From contig NC_008278.1 in assembly GCF_000058485.1 (NCBI RefSeq), positions 1,048,962 to 1,112,961 on the forward strand: a stretch of DNA of 64,000 nt, read 5' to 3'. Positions 10,679-19,069 of the stretch are shown here, one piece after another; the first letter of the stretch is position 1; every line of letters starts with the position of its first letter. Origin of the DNA: Frankia alni ACN14a (GTDB taxonomy: Bacteria; Actinomycetota; Actinomycetes; Frankiales; Frankiaceae). Made by a program: the position numbers and the translations under genes. The notes below the pieces were generated by a model. The model was not told where the DNA came from, made no database searches, and was given only the letters and a program-made list of their open reading frames with translations.

Positions 10679-10761
10679 GATGAGGCTCCGTCGGGGCCTC
10701 ATCGGTGGTCTGTCAGGACGCGCGGAAAAGGCCGGATGGCATGGACATCAGCATCATCCGG
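10679..10761 (-). promoter_or_regulatory. metG: candidate Met-responsive attenuator of metG
   Basis: Four segments on the minus strand: 1 CCGGATG (10761-10755), 2 CATCCGG (10738-10732), 3 GATGAGGC (10703-10696), 4 GCCTCATC (10686-10679). 1:2 and 3:4 pair perfectly. 2 can instead pair with CCGATG overlapping 3 (10705-10700), with one bulge. Segment 1 overlaps the Met codons, so a ribosome stalled there would free 2 to pair with 3 and disrupt 3:4. No T-run follows 3:4, so classical termination is uncertain. No T-box TGGNACCGCG element is present. Confidence 0.55.
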
Positions 10762-10799
10762 GGGCTCGCCGCCTCGGCGGTGACACGTGCCGTCGACAC
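10713..10799 (-). CDS. methionine-rich leader peptide of metG
   Basis: A 28-codon frame from GTG (10799) to TGA (10715-10713). It reads VSTARVTAEAASPR followed by MMLMSMPSGLFRAS: four Met codons within six positions (10757-10740), where Met is normally rare. A -10-like TAGGAT (10811-10806) ends 6 bases before the GTG, the spacing of a leaderless start; the internal ATG at 10757 is an alternative. The stop is 9 bases before a perfect hairpin, and metG starts 72 bases after the stop. This is the layout of a transcription-attenuation leader peptide sensing charged tRNA-Met; function is inferred from position and composition only. Confidence 0.6.
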   Translation of the reverse strand: MSTARVTAEAASPRMMLMSMPSGLFRAS

Positions 10800-10805
10800 A
10801 GGGAA

Positions 10806-10811
10806 ATCCTA
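10806..10811 (-). promoter_or_regulatory. -10 element for the metG leader transcript
   Basis: TAGGAT on the minus strand, 6 bases before the GTG of the leader peptide. No good -35 hexamer is visible, as is common for actinobacterial leaderless promoters. Confidence 0.45.
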
Positions 10812-11081
10812 CCCGCCCGCCCCGACCGCGGCCGCCGCGCACGACCCGGCCCGCCTACGGCTTGCGGGCCACACCGGCATGGACACTGACCTCGGCGTCG
10901 GTGAGTCCCCCCGCCGACCACCTCCCCCCGCCGGCAGACGGCCACGTTGTGGTGGCACACCCGCGGCACGGCAGCGGCACGCCTGTGGGGTGATCGGTGA
11001 ACAACGCACGGCTGACCGGGAGTGGTGTGCCGTGGGCATCCGATCATCCGCCAGGTAGCAGCATGTGACCGAAGGAATGCC

Positions 11082-11912
11082 GTGCCTCGCAGCCGCCTCC
11101 GTCCCGGACTCGCCATCCTCGCCGGGACGCTCCTCCTCGCCGCCTGCGCCGACGACCGAGCGTCGGGTGCCCCGACACCTGGCGGTGCCGTCACCACGGG
11201 GATCTCCGCGACGCCGACCGCCACCGCGGGCACAGCGACGACGAGCACGACCACCACCCGCACGCCGACGACCACCCGCACGCCGACGACCACCCGCAGG
11301 CCGACCGCGAACCGCACACCGAGCACGAGCACGACGCCGGTCCGGTCGGAAGCCGCCCTGGACGGCGATGTCGACGGTGACGGTCGACCGGACACCCTGA
11401 CCATCCCCCGGCCGGGGACGCTCCAGGCCCGTTACACCGGCGGAGGCACGGACTCGGTCCGTTTTCGGGCCGGCGACCCTGCGTTCGTCGACATCCACGT
11501 CCTCGGTGCGGCCGACGCCGATCGCGATGGCCACGCCGAGGTGTTCGTTCAGGCCGACCAGGGCGCGTCCGTCCGGACCGCGGCCGTCTTCCGCTACGTC
11601 GACGGTCACCTGCGCCTGGTCACCCTCGCCGGGAGTCAGGCCGGGCTCGCCTACGGCGGATCAACCGGTTTCGTCGCGACGTGGGCGTGCCGCCCCGCCG
11701 CCGTCCCCGCCGCGGCGGTCGTCACCGCGTCGGGGCCGAGTGACGCGTCCGGCGCGTACACGGTGACCCTCGACTACTACCGATTCCAGCAGGCCAGCCT
11801 GGTGCCGCTCGCCCACCGCACTGTCGGCCCCGGCCCCCTCGACAGTCTGCCCGGCATCCGTGACGGGGTCTCGGGAGAGGCCGGCTGCGGGCAGGCGCGG
11901 CTCAACCCATGA
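11082..11912 (+). CDS. secreted lipoprotein with Thr-rich stalk and VCBS/FG-GAP-like repeats
   Basis: A 276-residue protein from GTG 11082 (GAAGGA site 6 bases upstream). The signal peptide ends in a lipobox, LLAAC, so it should be lipidated and held on the outer face of the membrane. A Thr/Arg/Pro-rich stalk with 18-base tandem units (TRTPTT, about 11255-11310) follows, then DGDVDGDGRPD and GAADADRDGHAE, which look like Asp-rich calcium-binding loops of FG-GAP/VCBS repeats. The rest is a beta-rich domain without recognised catalytic motifs. Substrate unknown. It is divergent from metG and stands alone. A start 60 bases upstream would put a poor leader in front of the signal peptide. Confidence 0.8.
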   Translation: MPRSRLRPGLAILAGTLLLAACADDRASGAPTPGGAVTTGISATPTATAGTATTSTTTTRTPTTTRTPTTTRRPTANRTPSTSTTPVRSEAALDGDVDGDGRPDTLTIPRPGTLQARYTGGGTDSVRFRAGDPAFVDIHVLGAADADRDGHAEVFVQADQGASVRTAAVFRYVDGHLRLVTLAGSQAGLAYGGSTGFVATWACRPAAVPAAAVVTASGPSDASGAYTVTLDYYRFQQASLVPLAHRTVGPGPLDSLPGIRDGVSGEAGCGQARLNP

Positions 11913-11940
11913 CCGGCCTGGTGCCAACCGGCGTAGCGAT

Positions 11941-11978
11941 ACGACGGGTCACAGCAACCGACGGGTCACAGCGACCGG
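11941..11978 (+). repeat. short direct repeat between convergent genes
   Basis: Two copies of a CGACGGGTCACAGC unit, 18 bases apart, lie in the 90-base gap between the lipoprotein gene and the convergent hydrolase gene. No function seen. Confidence 0.5.
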
Positions 11979-12002
11979 AAGAAGCGGGAGTGGGAGAAGC
12001 GA

Positions 12003-12839
12003 CTATCGGGCGTCGACGGCCTCGGTCATGACCTTGGCGAGCCGATCGGGAGCGTCGAGCATGACGAAGGTGGAACTGTCGGGGATCTCGACCAGTCGGG
12101 CGTGCGGGAACGCCTGCTCGAGCCGGCGGGCGTGGTCGAGCGGAAAGAGCTTGTCGTCTGTGCCCCAGGCCAGCACGACGGGCCGGGAGAACCGTTCGAT
12201 CGCGGTAGCCGCCCGCATGGTCAGGGCGGGGTCGAGGGATGCCGTCACGCGCACCGCCTCCCGTCTGGTACCGGAATTCGTCGCGAACTGCCCGAAAATC
12301 TCGTCCTGCCTTGCCCGAGGCACAGCCGTCGCGCAGACCGCCTTCAGGAAGAACGCACGGCCGCGCCCGCTGGCGAGCGCGCCCAGCACGACAGCGCCGA
12401 GCCGGCGGCTGGTTCGGCACAGCCGGACGATGTGCCGGAACGACCCCGGCGGGAAGTGCTCGTAGCTGTCACAGTTGGTCAGGATGAGCCCGCCGATGCG
12501 GGACAGGTCCAACGAGTCGTCCCCCAGGGCGGTGAGGACCAGCCCGCCGCCGGTGTCGTTCGCGACGACCGTCACGTCGTCCAGGTCGAGAAGCTCGATC
12601 AGATGGACGATTCGACGGGCGGCCGCCCCGGCGCTCAGGTCCGCGTCGCCCACCGGCTCGTGCGCGCCGAGGGGCCAGGTCGGGACGATGCAGCGGTACC
12701 GGTCGCCGAGCGAGGCGACGAGGTCCTTCCACAAAGCGCCGGTCACATAGACGCCGTGGACGAACAGGAACACCGGCCCGGTACCGGTATCGGTGTAGCT
12801 GACCGATACCCCGTCGACTCGGCACTGGTTGACGGCCAT
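12003..12839 (-). CDS. alpha/beta hydrolase, dehalogenase/epoxide-hydrolase-like, catalytic His absent
   Basis: 278 residues of the alpha/beta-hydrolase fold: oxyanion-hole HGVYVTG, nucleophile elbow VVANDTGGG with Asp (D95) where haloalkane dehalogenases and epoxide hydrolases have it, and acid-region motif VLAWGTDDKLFP. In relatives the catalytic base lies in a PDSGHFVMLD-type stretch; here it reads PDSSTFVMLD, with Thr257 in place of His. Coding is otherwise intact. It is either catalytically altered or inactive, or it uses another base. Divergent from the DHA2 exporter. Substrate unknown. Confidence 0.85.
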   Translation of the reverse strand: MAVNQCRVDGVSVSYTDTGTGPVFLFVHGVYVTGALWKDLVASLGDRYRCIVPTWPLGAHEPVGDADLSAGAAARRIVHLIELLDLDDVTVVANDTGGGLVLTALGDDSLDLSRIGGLILTNCDSYEHFPPGSFRHIVRLCRTSRRLGAVVLGALASGRGRAFFLKAVCATAVPRARQDEIFGQFATNSGTRREAVRVTASLDPALTMRAATAIERFSRPVVLAWGTDDKLFPLDHARRLEQAFPHARLVEIPDSSTFVMLDAPDRLAKVMTEAVDAR

Positions 12840-13143
12840 CGCCGCCTCCCTTTCCGCGGCCCTGGGCCGTCTGAGCTGTTGGAGCCCGCCTGGCGGTACC
12901 GGTTGTACGCCTCGGCTCCGCGACGAGGGCGATGCTGACCTGTAACCGGGCGATTGTCCTACTGCACGGCCTGGCCGTGCTCTGCCTCGCCGGCTCGGAT
13001 CGCCGACCTGCCCGACGTCCGCTGGTCTTACTCATCCACCGGCGTCGGTCGCCTTGACTTCATGGTGACTTCAGGTTTGAGGGTGGTGGGCGACCGGGTG
13101 TGGTGGAGACTCCGCCGGACGGCCCGGGCCGAGGAGGACCGTG
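12840..13143. other. divergent promoter region between hydrolase and exporter genes
   Basis: 304 bases without a convincing gene. A direct repeat of GACTTCA at an 11-base period (13056-13073), with TTGACT at 13054-13059, is the only promoter-like feature facing the exporter; the matching -10 is poor. Confidence 0.4.
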
Positions 13144-14787
13144 ATGGCAGGCAGTTCGCCCAGGACAGCCCCCGACCGTCCAGGTGCGCCGAACCCGCGG
13201 GCCGGTGAGATCGGCCCCGCGCACGCAGGTGCCCGGGCGAACGCTTCCGCCGCGCCCTGGCGGGATCCCAGTCCGTCGGCCGGGACGCTGGCCGAGCCGG
13301 CAGTATCGCCGCCGCCTGGGGGAATCGACCGGCAGACCCGGCTGACGCTGGCCGTGCTGGTGCTCGGCGGGCTGATGGTCGTGCTCGACGTGACCATCAC
13401 CAACGTCGCGATCCGCAGCCTCTCCCGCGACCTGCACGCCCCGTTGGCGGTGATTCAGTGGGTCACCACCGGGTACACGCTGGCGCTGGCGGTCGCGGTG
13501 CCGACGACCGCATGGCTGGCCGCACGCCTGGGCACCCGCCGCGTCTACGTCGCCGCGCTGGCCCTGTTCGGGCTGGGCTCGCTGCTGGCGGGGCTGGCCC
13601 CGAACATCGGTTCGCTGGTCGCCTTCCGAGTGCTGCAGGGCATCGGCGGTGGGCTGGTCAACCCGATCGCGATGACGATCGCGATGCGCAGCGCGCGGCC
13701 GGAGGTCCGGGGCCGCACGATGGGCGTGCTGGGCCTGCCCGTGCTCGTCGGCCCGCTCGTCGGGCCGACGCTCGGCGGCTGGCTCGTCGAGTACTCCTGG
13801 CGGTGGATCTTCCTGATCAACGTGCCGATCGCGCTGGTGGCCATCCCGCTGGCGCTGTGGCTGCTGCCGCGAGACGCGCCCGCGGGTGCCCGCGAGCGGC
13901 TCGACGTGCCGGGGCTCGTGCTGATCGGGCCGGGGCTGGCCGCCGTCGTGTACGGGCTGGCGGAAAGCGGCCGGCGCGGCACCCTGGTTTCGGCGGCCGT
14001 GCTGGTCCCGGCGCTGCTCGGCCTGGCGCTGTGCGTCGTGTTCGTGCTGCGGGCGCTGCGGCTGCGCACGCGCCGCCCGCTGGTCGAGGTGCGCCTGCTG
14101 GGACGGCGGGCCGTCGCCTCCGGGGCCGGCACGCTGGGTCTGTTCGCGGCCGCCTACTTCGGCTCGATGTTCATCGTGCCGCTGTACTGGCAGCTCGTCC
14201 GGGGGCAGAGCCCGGCGGCGGCCGGACTGCTGGCCATCCCGCAGGCGCTGACCACCGGGGTGTCGCTGCAGGTCGCGAGCCGGCTGATCGACCGGATTCC
14301 GCCGGCGCGCGTCGTCGGGGCGGGCATCGTGATCGCGACCGCCGGCCTGCTGACCACCCTGCTGCTGCTCGAACGGGACACGCCCTACTGGCAGCTGCTC
14401 ACGTCGATGGCGGTGACCGGGATCGGGACCGGTGCGACGATCATGCCCACGATCACGACGGCGATGCGTCACCTGCCCGACCGGGACACCGCCGCCGGCA
14501 GCACCCTGCTGAACATCACCAACCAGGTCGCCGTCTCCGTCGGCACCGCGCTGACGTCGGTGCTGCTCGCGTCGAACCTGGCGAGCCGGGCCGGCCTGGA
14601 CCAGGGCGCCGACCTCTCCGGCGACATCCCCGCCACCGCGGCCGGCGGCGTGGTCGCGGCCTTCCGCCACACCCTGCTGCTCCCGTTGGCCCTGATGGCG
14701 GTGGCCGGGGCGGTGGCGCTCCTGTTGCTGCCCCGCCCACCCCGGCCCGCCCCCGCACCGGCGCAGCCGGCCGGCCCGGCGCGCTGA
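13144..14787 (+). CDS. DHA2-family (EmrB/QacA-like) multidrug efflux transporter
   Basis: A 547-residue, 14-helix major facilitator that exports drugs or metabolites by proton antiport. The N-terminal 50 residues are Pro/Ala-rich and cytosolic; the first helix begins LTLAVLVLGGLMVVLDVTI, followed by IQWVTTGYTLALAV and the motif-C-like segment VLVGPLVGPTLGGWL. AGGAGG at 13132-13137 lies 6 bases before ATG 13144; the GTG at 13141 is too close. There is no regulator beside it. A truncated relic of another DHA2 transporter lies at about 16062-16452 on the other strand. Confidence 0.93.
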   Translation: MAGSSPRTAPDRPGAPNPRAGEIGPAHAGARANASAAPWRDPSPSAGTLAEPAVSPPPGGIDRQTRLTLAVLVLGGLMVVLDVTITNVAIRSLSRDLHAPLAVIQWVTTGYTLALAVAVPTTAWLAARLGTRRVYVAALALFGLGSLLAGLAPNIGSLVAFRVLQGIGGGLVNPIAMTIAMRSARPEVRGRTMGVLGLPVLVGPLVGPTLGGWLVEYSWRWIFLINVPIALVAIPLALWLLPRDAPAGARERLDVPGLVLIGPGLAAVVYGLAESGRRGTLVSAAVLVPALLGLALCVVFVLRALRLRTRRPLVEVRLLGRRAVASGAGTLGLFAAAYFGSMFIVPLYWQLVRGQSPAAAGLLAIPQALTTGVSLQVASRLIDRIPPARVVGAGIVIATAGLLTTLLLLERDTPYWQLLTSMAVTGIGTGATIMPTITTAMRHLPDRDTAAGSTLLNITNQVAVSVGTALTSVLLASNLASRAGLDQGADLSGDIPATAAGGVVAAFRHTLLLPLALMAVAGAVALLLLPRPPRPAPAPAQPAGPAR

Positions 14788-15124
14788 CGCTCACGCCCGC
14801 GCTGGTGCCCGTGACGGGCTGATCCCGTGCAGGAGGCATACGTGTCGACCCGGTGTCCGGCAGAAGCGCGACGGATAACTCGGTCCACGACGCAGGCGGT
14901 GGCGATCCGGTCATTCCCTGTTCACCTACCACGGTTGACCAGGGCTGATGTGCCACATTCGTCTGCGGGGGCAGGTAGATGGTCCCTAAAGACGGTTGAT
15001 ATCAGTCCGGCGCTAGAGTGGGAGTTCAGGCTCGCCAGAACGTATGCAGGTCAACGGTCAGAGCCGCACTCCCGGCACAGGAGGGCGGCCAGCCTTCCGT
15101 CGATTGAAGGGGATGCCTCCCGAA
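14788..15124. other. intergenic region ahead of the KAS III gene
   Basis: 337 bases, visibly less GC-rich than the surroundings. A ribosome-site-like AGGAGG before a GTG (14842) opens a frame that runs on into the KAS III gene in the wrong phase and was not accepted. TTGATA at 14995 and TAGAGT near 15013 are promoter-like but too closely spaced. Confidence 0.4.
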
Positions 15125-16060
15125 ATGGGCTCTCGAGTGCTGGCTCTCGGCCATTATCAGCCGACCAGAATACTGACAAACGACGACCTCACGGAGCTCG
15201 TCGACACGAGCGACGAATGGATCAGAACGCGGGTGGGCATCCGCACCCGGCATATTGCTGGAAAAGACGAGTCCGTGGCGGACATGGCTGCGCAAGCCGC
15301 AGAAAAGGCCCTGGCCAACTCCGGACTCGCTGCCGACGAGATCGACCTGGTCGTGGTGGCCACGTGCACGGCCGTGGACCGCTCTCCGAACACGGCGGCC
15401 CGGGTGGCTCTCCGCCTGGGGATCCCTGCCCCTGCGGCCCTGGACATCAACACCGTGTGTTCCGGATTCTCCCACGCCCTGGCCACGGCCGACCACGCCA
15501 TCAGCGCGGGCTCCGCGACCAGGGCACTGGTCATCGGCGCGGATAAACTGACCGCCTTCACCGACTGGACCGACCGGACGACCTGTGTGCTGGTAGGCGA
15601 CGGTGCCGGCGCCCTCGTGGTCGTCGCTGCCGAGCAGCCGGAGATCAGTCCCGTGGTCTGGGGATCCGTGCCCGACATGGGACATGCAATTCGCATCCAG
15701 ACCCCGACGAACACCTTCTCCCAGGAGGGGCAGGCCGTTTACCGCTGGGTGACCACCGCGCTGCCCGCTGTCGCCCGGCAGGTGTGTGAACGTGCCGGCA
15801 TCACCCCCCAGGAACTGGGTGGCGTGGTGCTCCACCAGGCCAATCTGCGGATCATCGAGCCCCTCGCCCACAAGATCGGTGCGGTGAACGCCGTCATCGC
15901 CCGCGACGTGGTGGAATCCGGTAACACGTCCGCCGGCAGTATCCCCCTGGCCTTCTCCAAGATCGTCGAACGCGGCGAGATTCCCAAGGGCGCCCCGGTG
16001 CTGCTCTTCGGCTTCGGCGGTGGTCTGTCCTACGCCGGCCAGATCGTGCGCTGTCCCTGA
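15125..16060 (+). CDS. 3-oxoacyl-ACP synthase III family protein (KAS III, FabH-like)
   Basis: A thiolase-fold decarboxylating condensing enzyme with the full triad: C112 (TVCSGF), H237 (LHQANLR) and N267 (ESGNTSAGS). The N-terminus GSRVLALGHYQPTRILTNDDL aligns with FabH starts, favouring ATG 15125; ATG 15113 and ATG 15044 are alternatives. It primes fatty-acid or polyketide-type chains with an acyl-CoA. No acyl carrier protein or partner enzyme lies nearby, so it may be a spare FabH or part of a dispersed pathway. Codon use is less GC-biased than its neighbours and it abuts a truncated transporter relic: signs of acquisition by transfer. Confidence 0.9.
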   Translation: MGSRVLALGHYQPTRILTNDDLTELVDTSDEWIRTRVGIRTRHIAGKDESVADMAAQAAEKALANSGLAADEIDLVVVATCTAVDRSPNTAARVALRLGIPAPAALDINTVCSGFSHALATADHAISAGSATRALVIGADKLTAFTDWTDRTTCVLVGDGAGALVVVAAEQPEISPVVWGSVPDMGHAIRIQTPTNTFSQEGQAVYRWVTTALPAVARQVCERAGITPQELGGVVLHQANLRIIEPLAHKIGAVNAVIARDVVESGNTSAGSIPLAFSKIVERGEIPKGAPVLLFGFGGGLSYAGQIVRCP

Positions 16061-16061
16061 G

Positions 16062-16452
16062 GCCGGCACCGCGCGCATCGCGCCGAAGGCGGCGATCGCG
16101 CAGAACCAGTAGACGTCGAGAGAATTGCCCAGCGGGTCGGGGGTGTCGCCGGTGAGGAGCACGGCCATGACGGCGACCCCGACGGCGCCGCCGAGTTGGC
16201 GCGCGGTGAGCGTCAGCCCGGTGCCGACCGAGAATCGGATCGGGGGCACCGAGACGGCCGAGATCGAGGACAGCCCGGTGAGCACGGCGCCGATCCCGAC
16301 GCCGCCGACGATCCCCGCCGGCAACCAGATCGCGGCGAACCGTGGCTCGTGGCCGAGGGTGGCCGCCATGAACGCGCCGACCGCGGCGAAGAGCGCGCTG
16401 CCGAGTACGACCGCGAGGAATTGCGCCTTCGGCGTCGCGCGGGGTGAGAGTG
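16062..16452 (-). pseudogene. C-terminal relic of a DHA2-family transporter
   Basis: Minus-strand frame reading SPRATPKAQFLAVVLGSA, then an IWLPAGIVGGVGIGAVLTG helix, LTARQLGGAVGVAVMAVLL and a last helix YWFCAIAAFGA. This is the C-terminal third of a 14-helix drug exporter. An in-frame TGA stands just upstream (about 16452), no start or N-terminal two thirds are present, and the end runs into the stop region of the KAS III gene. Likely a remnant left when the adjacent gene arrived or the locus was deleted. Confidence 0.75.
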
Positions 16453-16890
16453 CTCACGCCCGAACGGGCCATCCGCGGGGTGGCCCGGCCGGAAAGTCCG
16501 CTGCTGCGGCGAACCACCCGTCGGGGGACCCCCGGCTAGGCCAGGCTCGCCTATCGATCAGTCGTTCGGCGCCGGGCGCGTGGCCGTTGCAGCGGGCACT
16601 ATCAGGACAACGTCGCCATCCCTCCGCCTCCGCCCCGGGCCCGGCATCCCTGCCGAACCGCCCGCGACGGCGGTCCGGAAGGTGGCCTCGGAGCTGCTGG
16701 CGGGCGCGATCCGCGTCCCCGGCCGGCCGGGGTCCGGCGCACAGACCGCCGCCGGTGGGCGGCCGGGGCAGACCCCCGTCCACCGGCGGCGCTCCACCGG
16801 CGCTTCGCCGCCACGCCGACGGGTGGCGGCTGGCGTGCCGCTGGCCACGCGAGGCGCAGGTGACCGAGTGGACCTGCGAGGATCGTGGGC
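16453..16890. other. intergenic region ahead of hemL
   Basis: About 440 bases with no credible gene; the frames through it are antisense shadows or short. Only the GAGGAT ribosome site of hemL (16878-16883) is clear. Confidence 0.5.
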
Positions 16891-18249
16891 ATGGTGGTTC
16901 CCTCTGCCGCGCCGGCCTCCGAAGAGCTGTTCCGGCGTGCCGAGCGTGTCGTTCCCGGTGGGGTCAACTCCCCGGTCCGCGCCTTCCGGGCCGTCGGCGG
17001 CACCCCGCGTTTCATGGTGTCCGGCAACGGCCCGTATCTGACGGACGCGGACGGGCGTACCTACGTCGACCTGGTCTGCTCCTGGGGGCCGATGATCCTC
17101 GGCCACGCCCATCCCGCCGTCGTCGAGGCGGTGACCCGGGCGGTGTCCGCCGGCACCAGCTTCGGCACGCCGACGCCGGGCGAGGTCGAGCTCGCCGAGC
17201 TGATCGTGGAGCGGGTCGGCCCGGTCGAGAAGGTGCGTCTGGTCAACTCCGGCACGGAGGCGACGATGAGCGCCGTGCGGCTGGCCCGGGGCTTCACCGG
17301 CCGGTCGACGATCATCAAGTTCGCCGGCTGCTACCACGGGCACGTCGACGCCCTGCTCGCCGCCGCCGGCTCCGGCGTGGCCACCCTCGGACTGCCCGAC
17401 ACCCCCGGCGTGACCGGCGCCGCGACCGCCGACACCATCGTCCTGCCCTACAACGACCTCGCCCTGGTCGAGGCCGTCTTCGCCGAGCGCGGCGACACGA
17501 TCGCCGCGGTCATCACCGAGGCCGCCGCGGCCAACATGGGCGTGGTCCCGCCGCTGCCCGGCTTCAACGCCGGGCTGCGCCGGCTGTGCGACGTCCACGG
17601 CGCGCTGCTCATCTTCGACGAGGTGATGACCGGCTTCCGGATCTCCCGCGCCGGCTGGTGGGGCAACGAGGGCGCCATCGAGGACTGGTCGCCGGACCTG
17701 TTCACCTTCGGCAAGGTGATGGGCGGGGGGCTGCCCGCCGCGGCCTTCGGCGGCCGCGCCGACGTGATGGCGCGGCTCGCGCCCGCCGGCCCGGTCTACC
17801 AGGCCGGCACCCTGTCGGGTAATCCGATCGCGGTCGCGGCGGGCCTGGCCACCCTGCGGGCCTGCACCGACGACGTCTACGCCACCGTCGACGCCCGCGC
17901 CGTCGACGTCGCCGGCATCGTGTCGACGGCGCTCACCGAGGAGGGCGTCGCCCACCTGCCCAGCAGCGCCGGCTCGCTGTTCAGCTTCTTCTTCACCGAC
18001 GCCGCGGCCGTCGTCGACTACGCAGGCGCCCAGGCGCAGCACGCCGCCCGCTACGCCGCGTTCTTCCACAGCATGCTCGACGCGGGGATCTACCTGCCGC
18101 CGTCGGCGTTCGAGGCGTGGTTCGTCTCGGCCGCCCACGACGACGCCACGATGGAGCGGATCGCCGCCGCCGCGCCCGCCGCCGCCCGCGCCGCCGCCGC
18201 CGTGCCCGAACCGGCTCCCGTGCCCGCGACCAGCGGGGGCCGGTCGTGA
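16891..18249 (+). CDS. hemL: glutamate-1-semialdehyde 2,1-aminomutase
   Basis: A PLP enzyme converting glutamate-1-semialdehyde to 5-aminolevulinate, the step between HemA and HemB. Family motifs: [10 protein letters not shown] near the start, [27 protein letters not shown] and the PLP lysine K275 in [12 protein letters not shown]. Length 452 is usual. ATG 16891 is chosen for its GAGGAT site 7 bases upstream; GTG 16885 is the alternative. The C-terminus has an Ala/Pro-rich tail. Its stop overlaps the next gene's start, so hemL is co-transcribed with the phosphatase. Confidence 0.96.
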
Positions 18250-18926
18250 GCGGCCCGGCGCTGGAACCGGCGGACGACGAGCCGGGGCGGGGCCCGCTGA
18301 CACGGGTGCACCTGGTCCGCCACGGGGAGGTCTTCAACCCGGAGAAGGTCCTCTACGGCCGGCTGCCCGGATTCGGGCTGTCCGAGACGGGCCACCGCCA
18401 GGCGAAGGTGACGGCGGAGTTCCTCGCCGGGCTGGACGTCGCCGCCGTGGTCGCGAGCCCCCTGGACCGCGCGCAGCAGACGGCCACTCCCATCGCCGCC
18501 GCCCACGGCCTGCCCGTCGAGGTCGACCCGAGGCTGATCGAGAGCCGCAACGCCTTCGAGGGCAAACCGTTCGAGGCGGGCCCCGCGGTCCTGCGCTACC
18601 CGCACCTGTGGCGGCTGCTGGCCAACCCGTTCCGGCCGTCGTGGGGCGAGCCGTACACCGAGATCGCCGAGCGGATGCTCGCCGCCGCCGCCGAGTGGCG
18701 CGACGCCCATCCCGGGCGGCACGTCGTGCTGGTCAGCCACCAGCTCCCGGTGTGGACGGCGCGGCGGGCGCTGGAGGGGGTGCACCTGTGGCACCGTCCC
18801 GACCGGCGTCAGTGCGGCCTGGCCAGCGTCACCACCGCGGTCTACCGGGGACGGGAGCTCGTCGGGATCGAGTACGCCGAACCGAACGGCCCGACCGCGA
18901 ACCTGCCCGGATCGGTCGGCGCCTGA
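18246..18926 (+). CDS. histidine phosphatase superfamily protein
   Basis: A 226-residue phosphoglycerate-mutase-like fold: the phospho-acceptor motif [10 protein letters not shown] near the N-terminus, [11 protein letters not shown], and the second catalytic His in VLVSHQLPV. It hydrolyses a phosphomonoester; the substrate cannot be read from sequence. The GTG start overlaps the hemL stop (GTGA), so translation is coupled. The same hemL-phosphatase pair followed by cytochrome c maturation genes is common in actinobacteria, which suggests a respiratory or cofactor role. Confidence 0.9.
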
Positions 18927-19069
18927 CCGGCCCAAACCCGCCCCGGCCGCCCGCGCCGCCTGAACCCGCCGTCGTCGGCGGCGGTGCCGGTGACGCCGAT
19001 GTCGGCGGCGTTGGCGGCGTTGGCGGCGGTGTCGGTGATGGCGGGTTCGGCGCTGTCGGTGTCGATGCG

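Noticed and set aside
10640-10812. T-box or SAM riboswitch ahead of metG
   Set aside because: No TGGNACCGCG T-box sequence and no SAM-I or SAM-IV core was found; the Met-rich reading frame explains the leader better.
13060-14670. Long minus-strand frame opposite the DHA2 exporter, and similar ones at 16558-18303, 27476-30469, 58907-61177
   Set aside because: They are antisense shadows common in GC-rich DNA; the opposite strand codes for recognised proteins with clear motifs and the shadows are Arg/Gly/Pro-rich without family features.
14827-15546. Plus-strand frame with a good AGGAGG site before GTG 14842
   Set aside because: It runs out of phase into the KAS III gene and shows no homology; only the ribosome-site-like sequence supports it.
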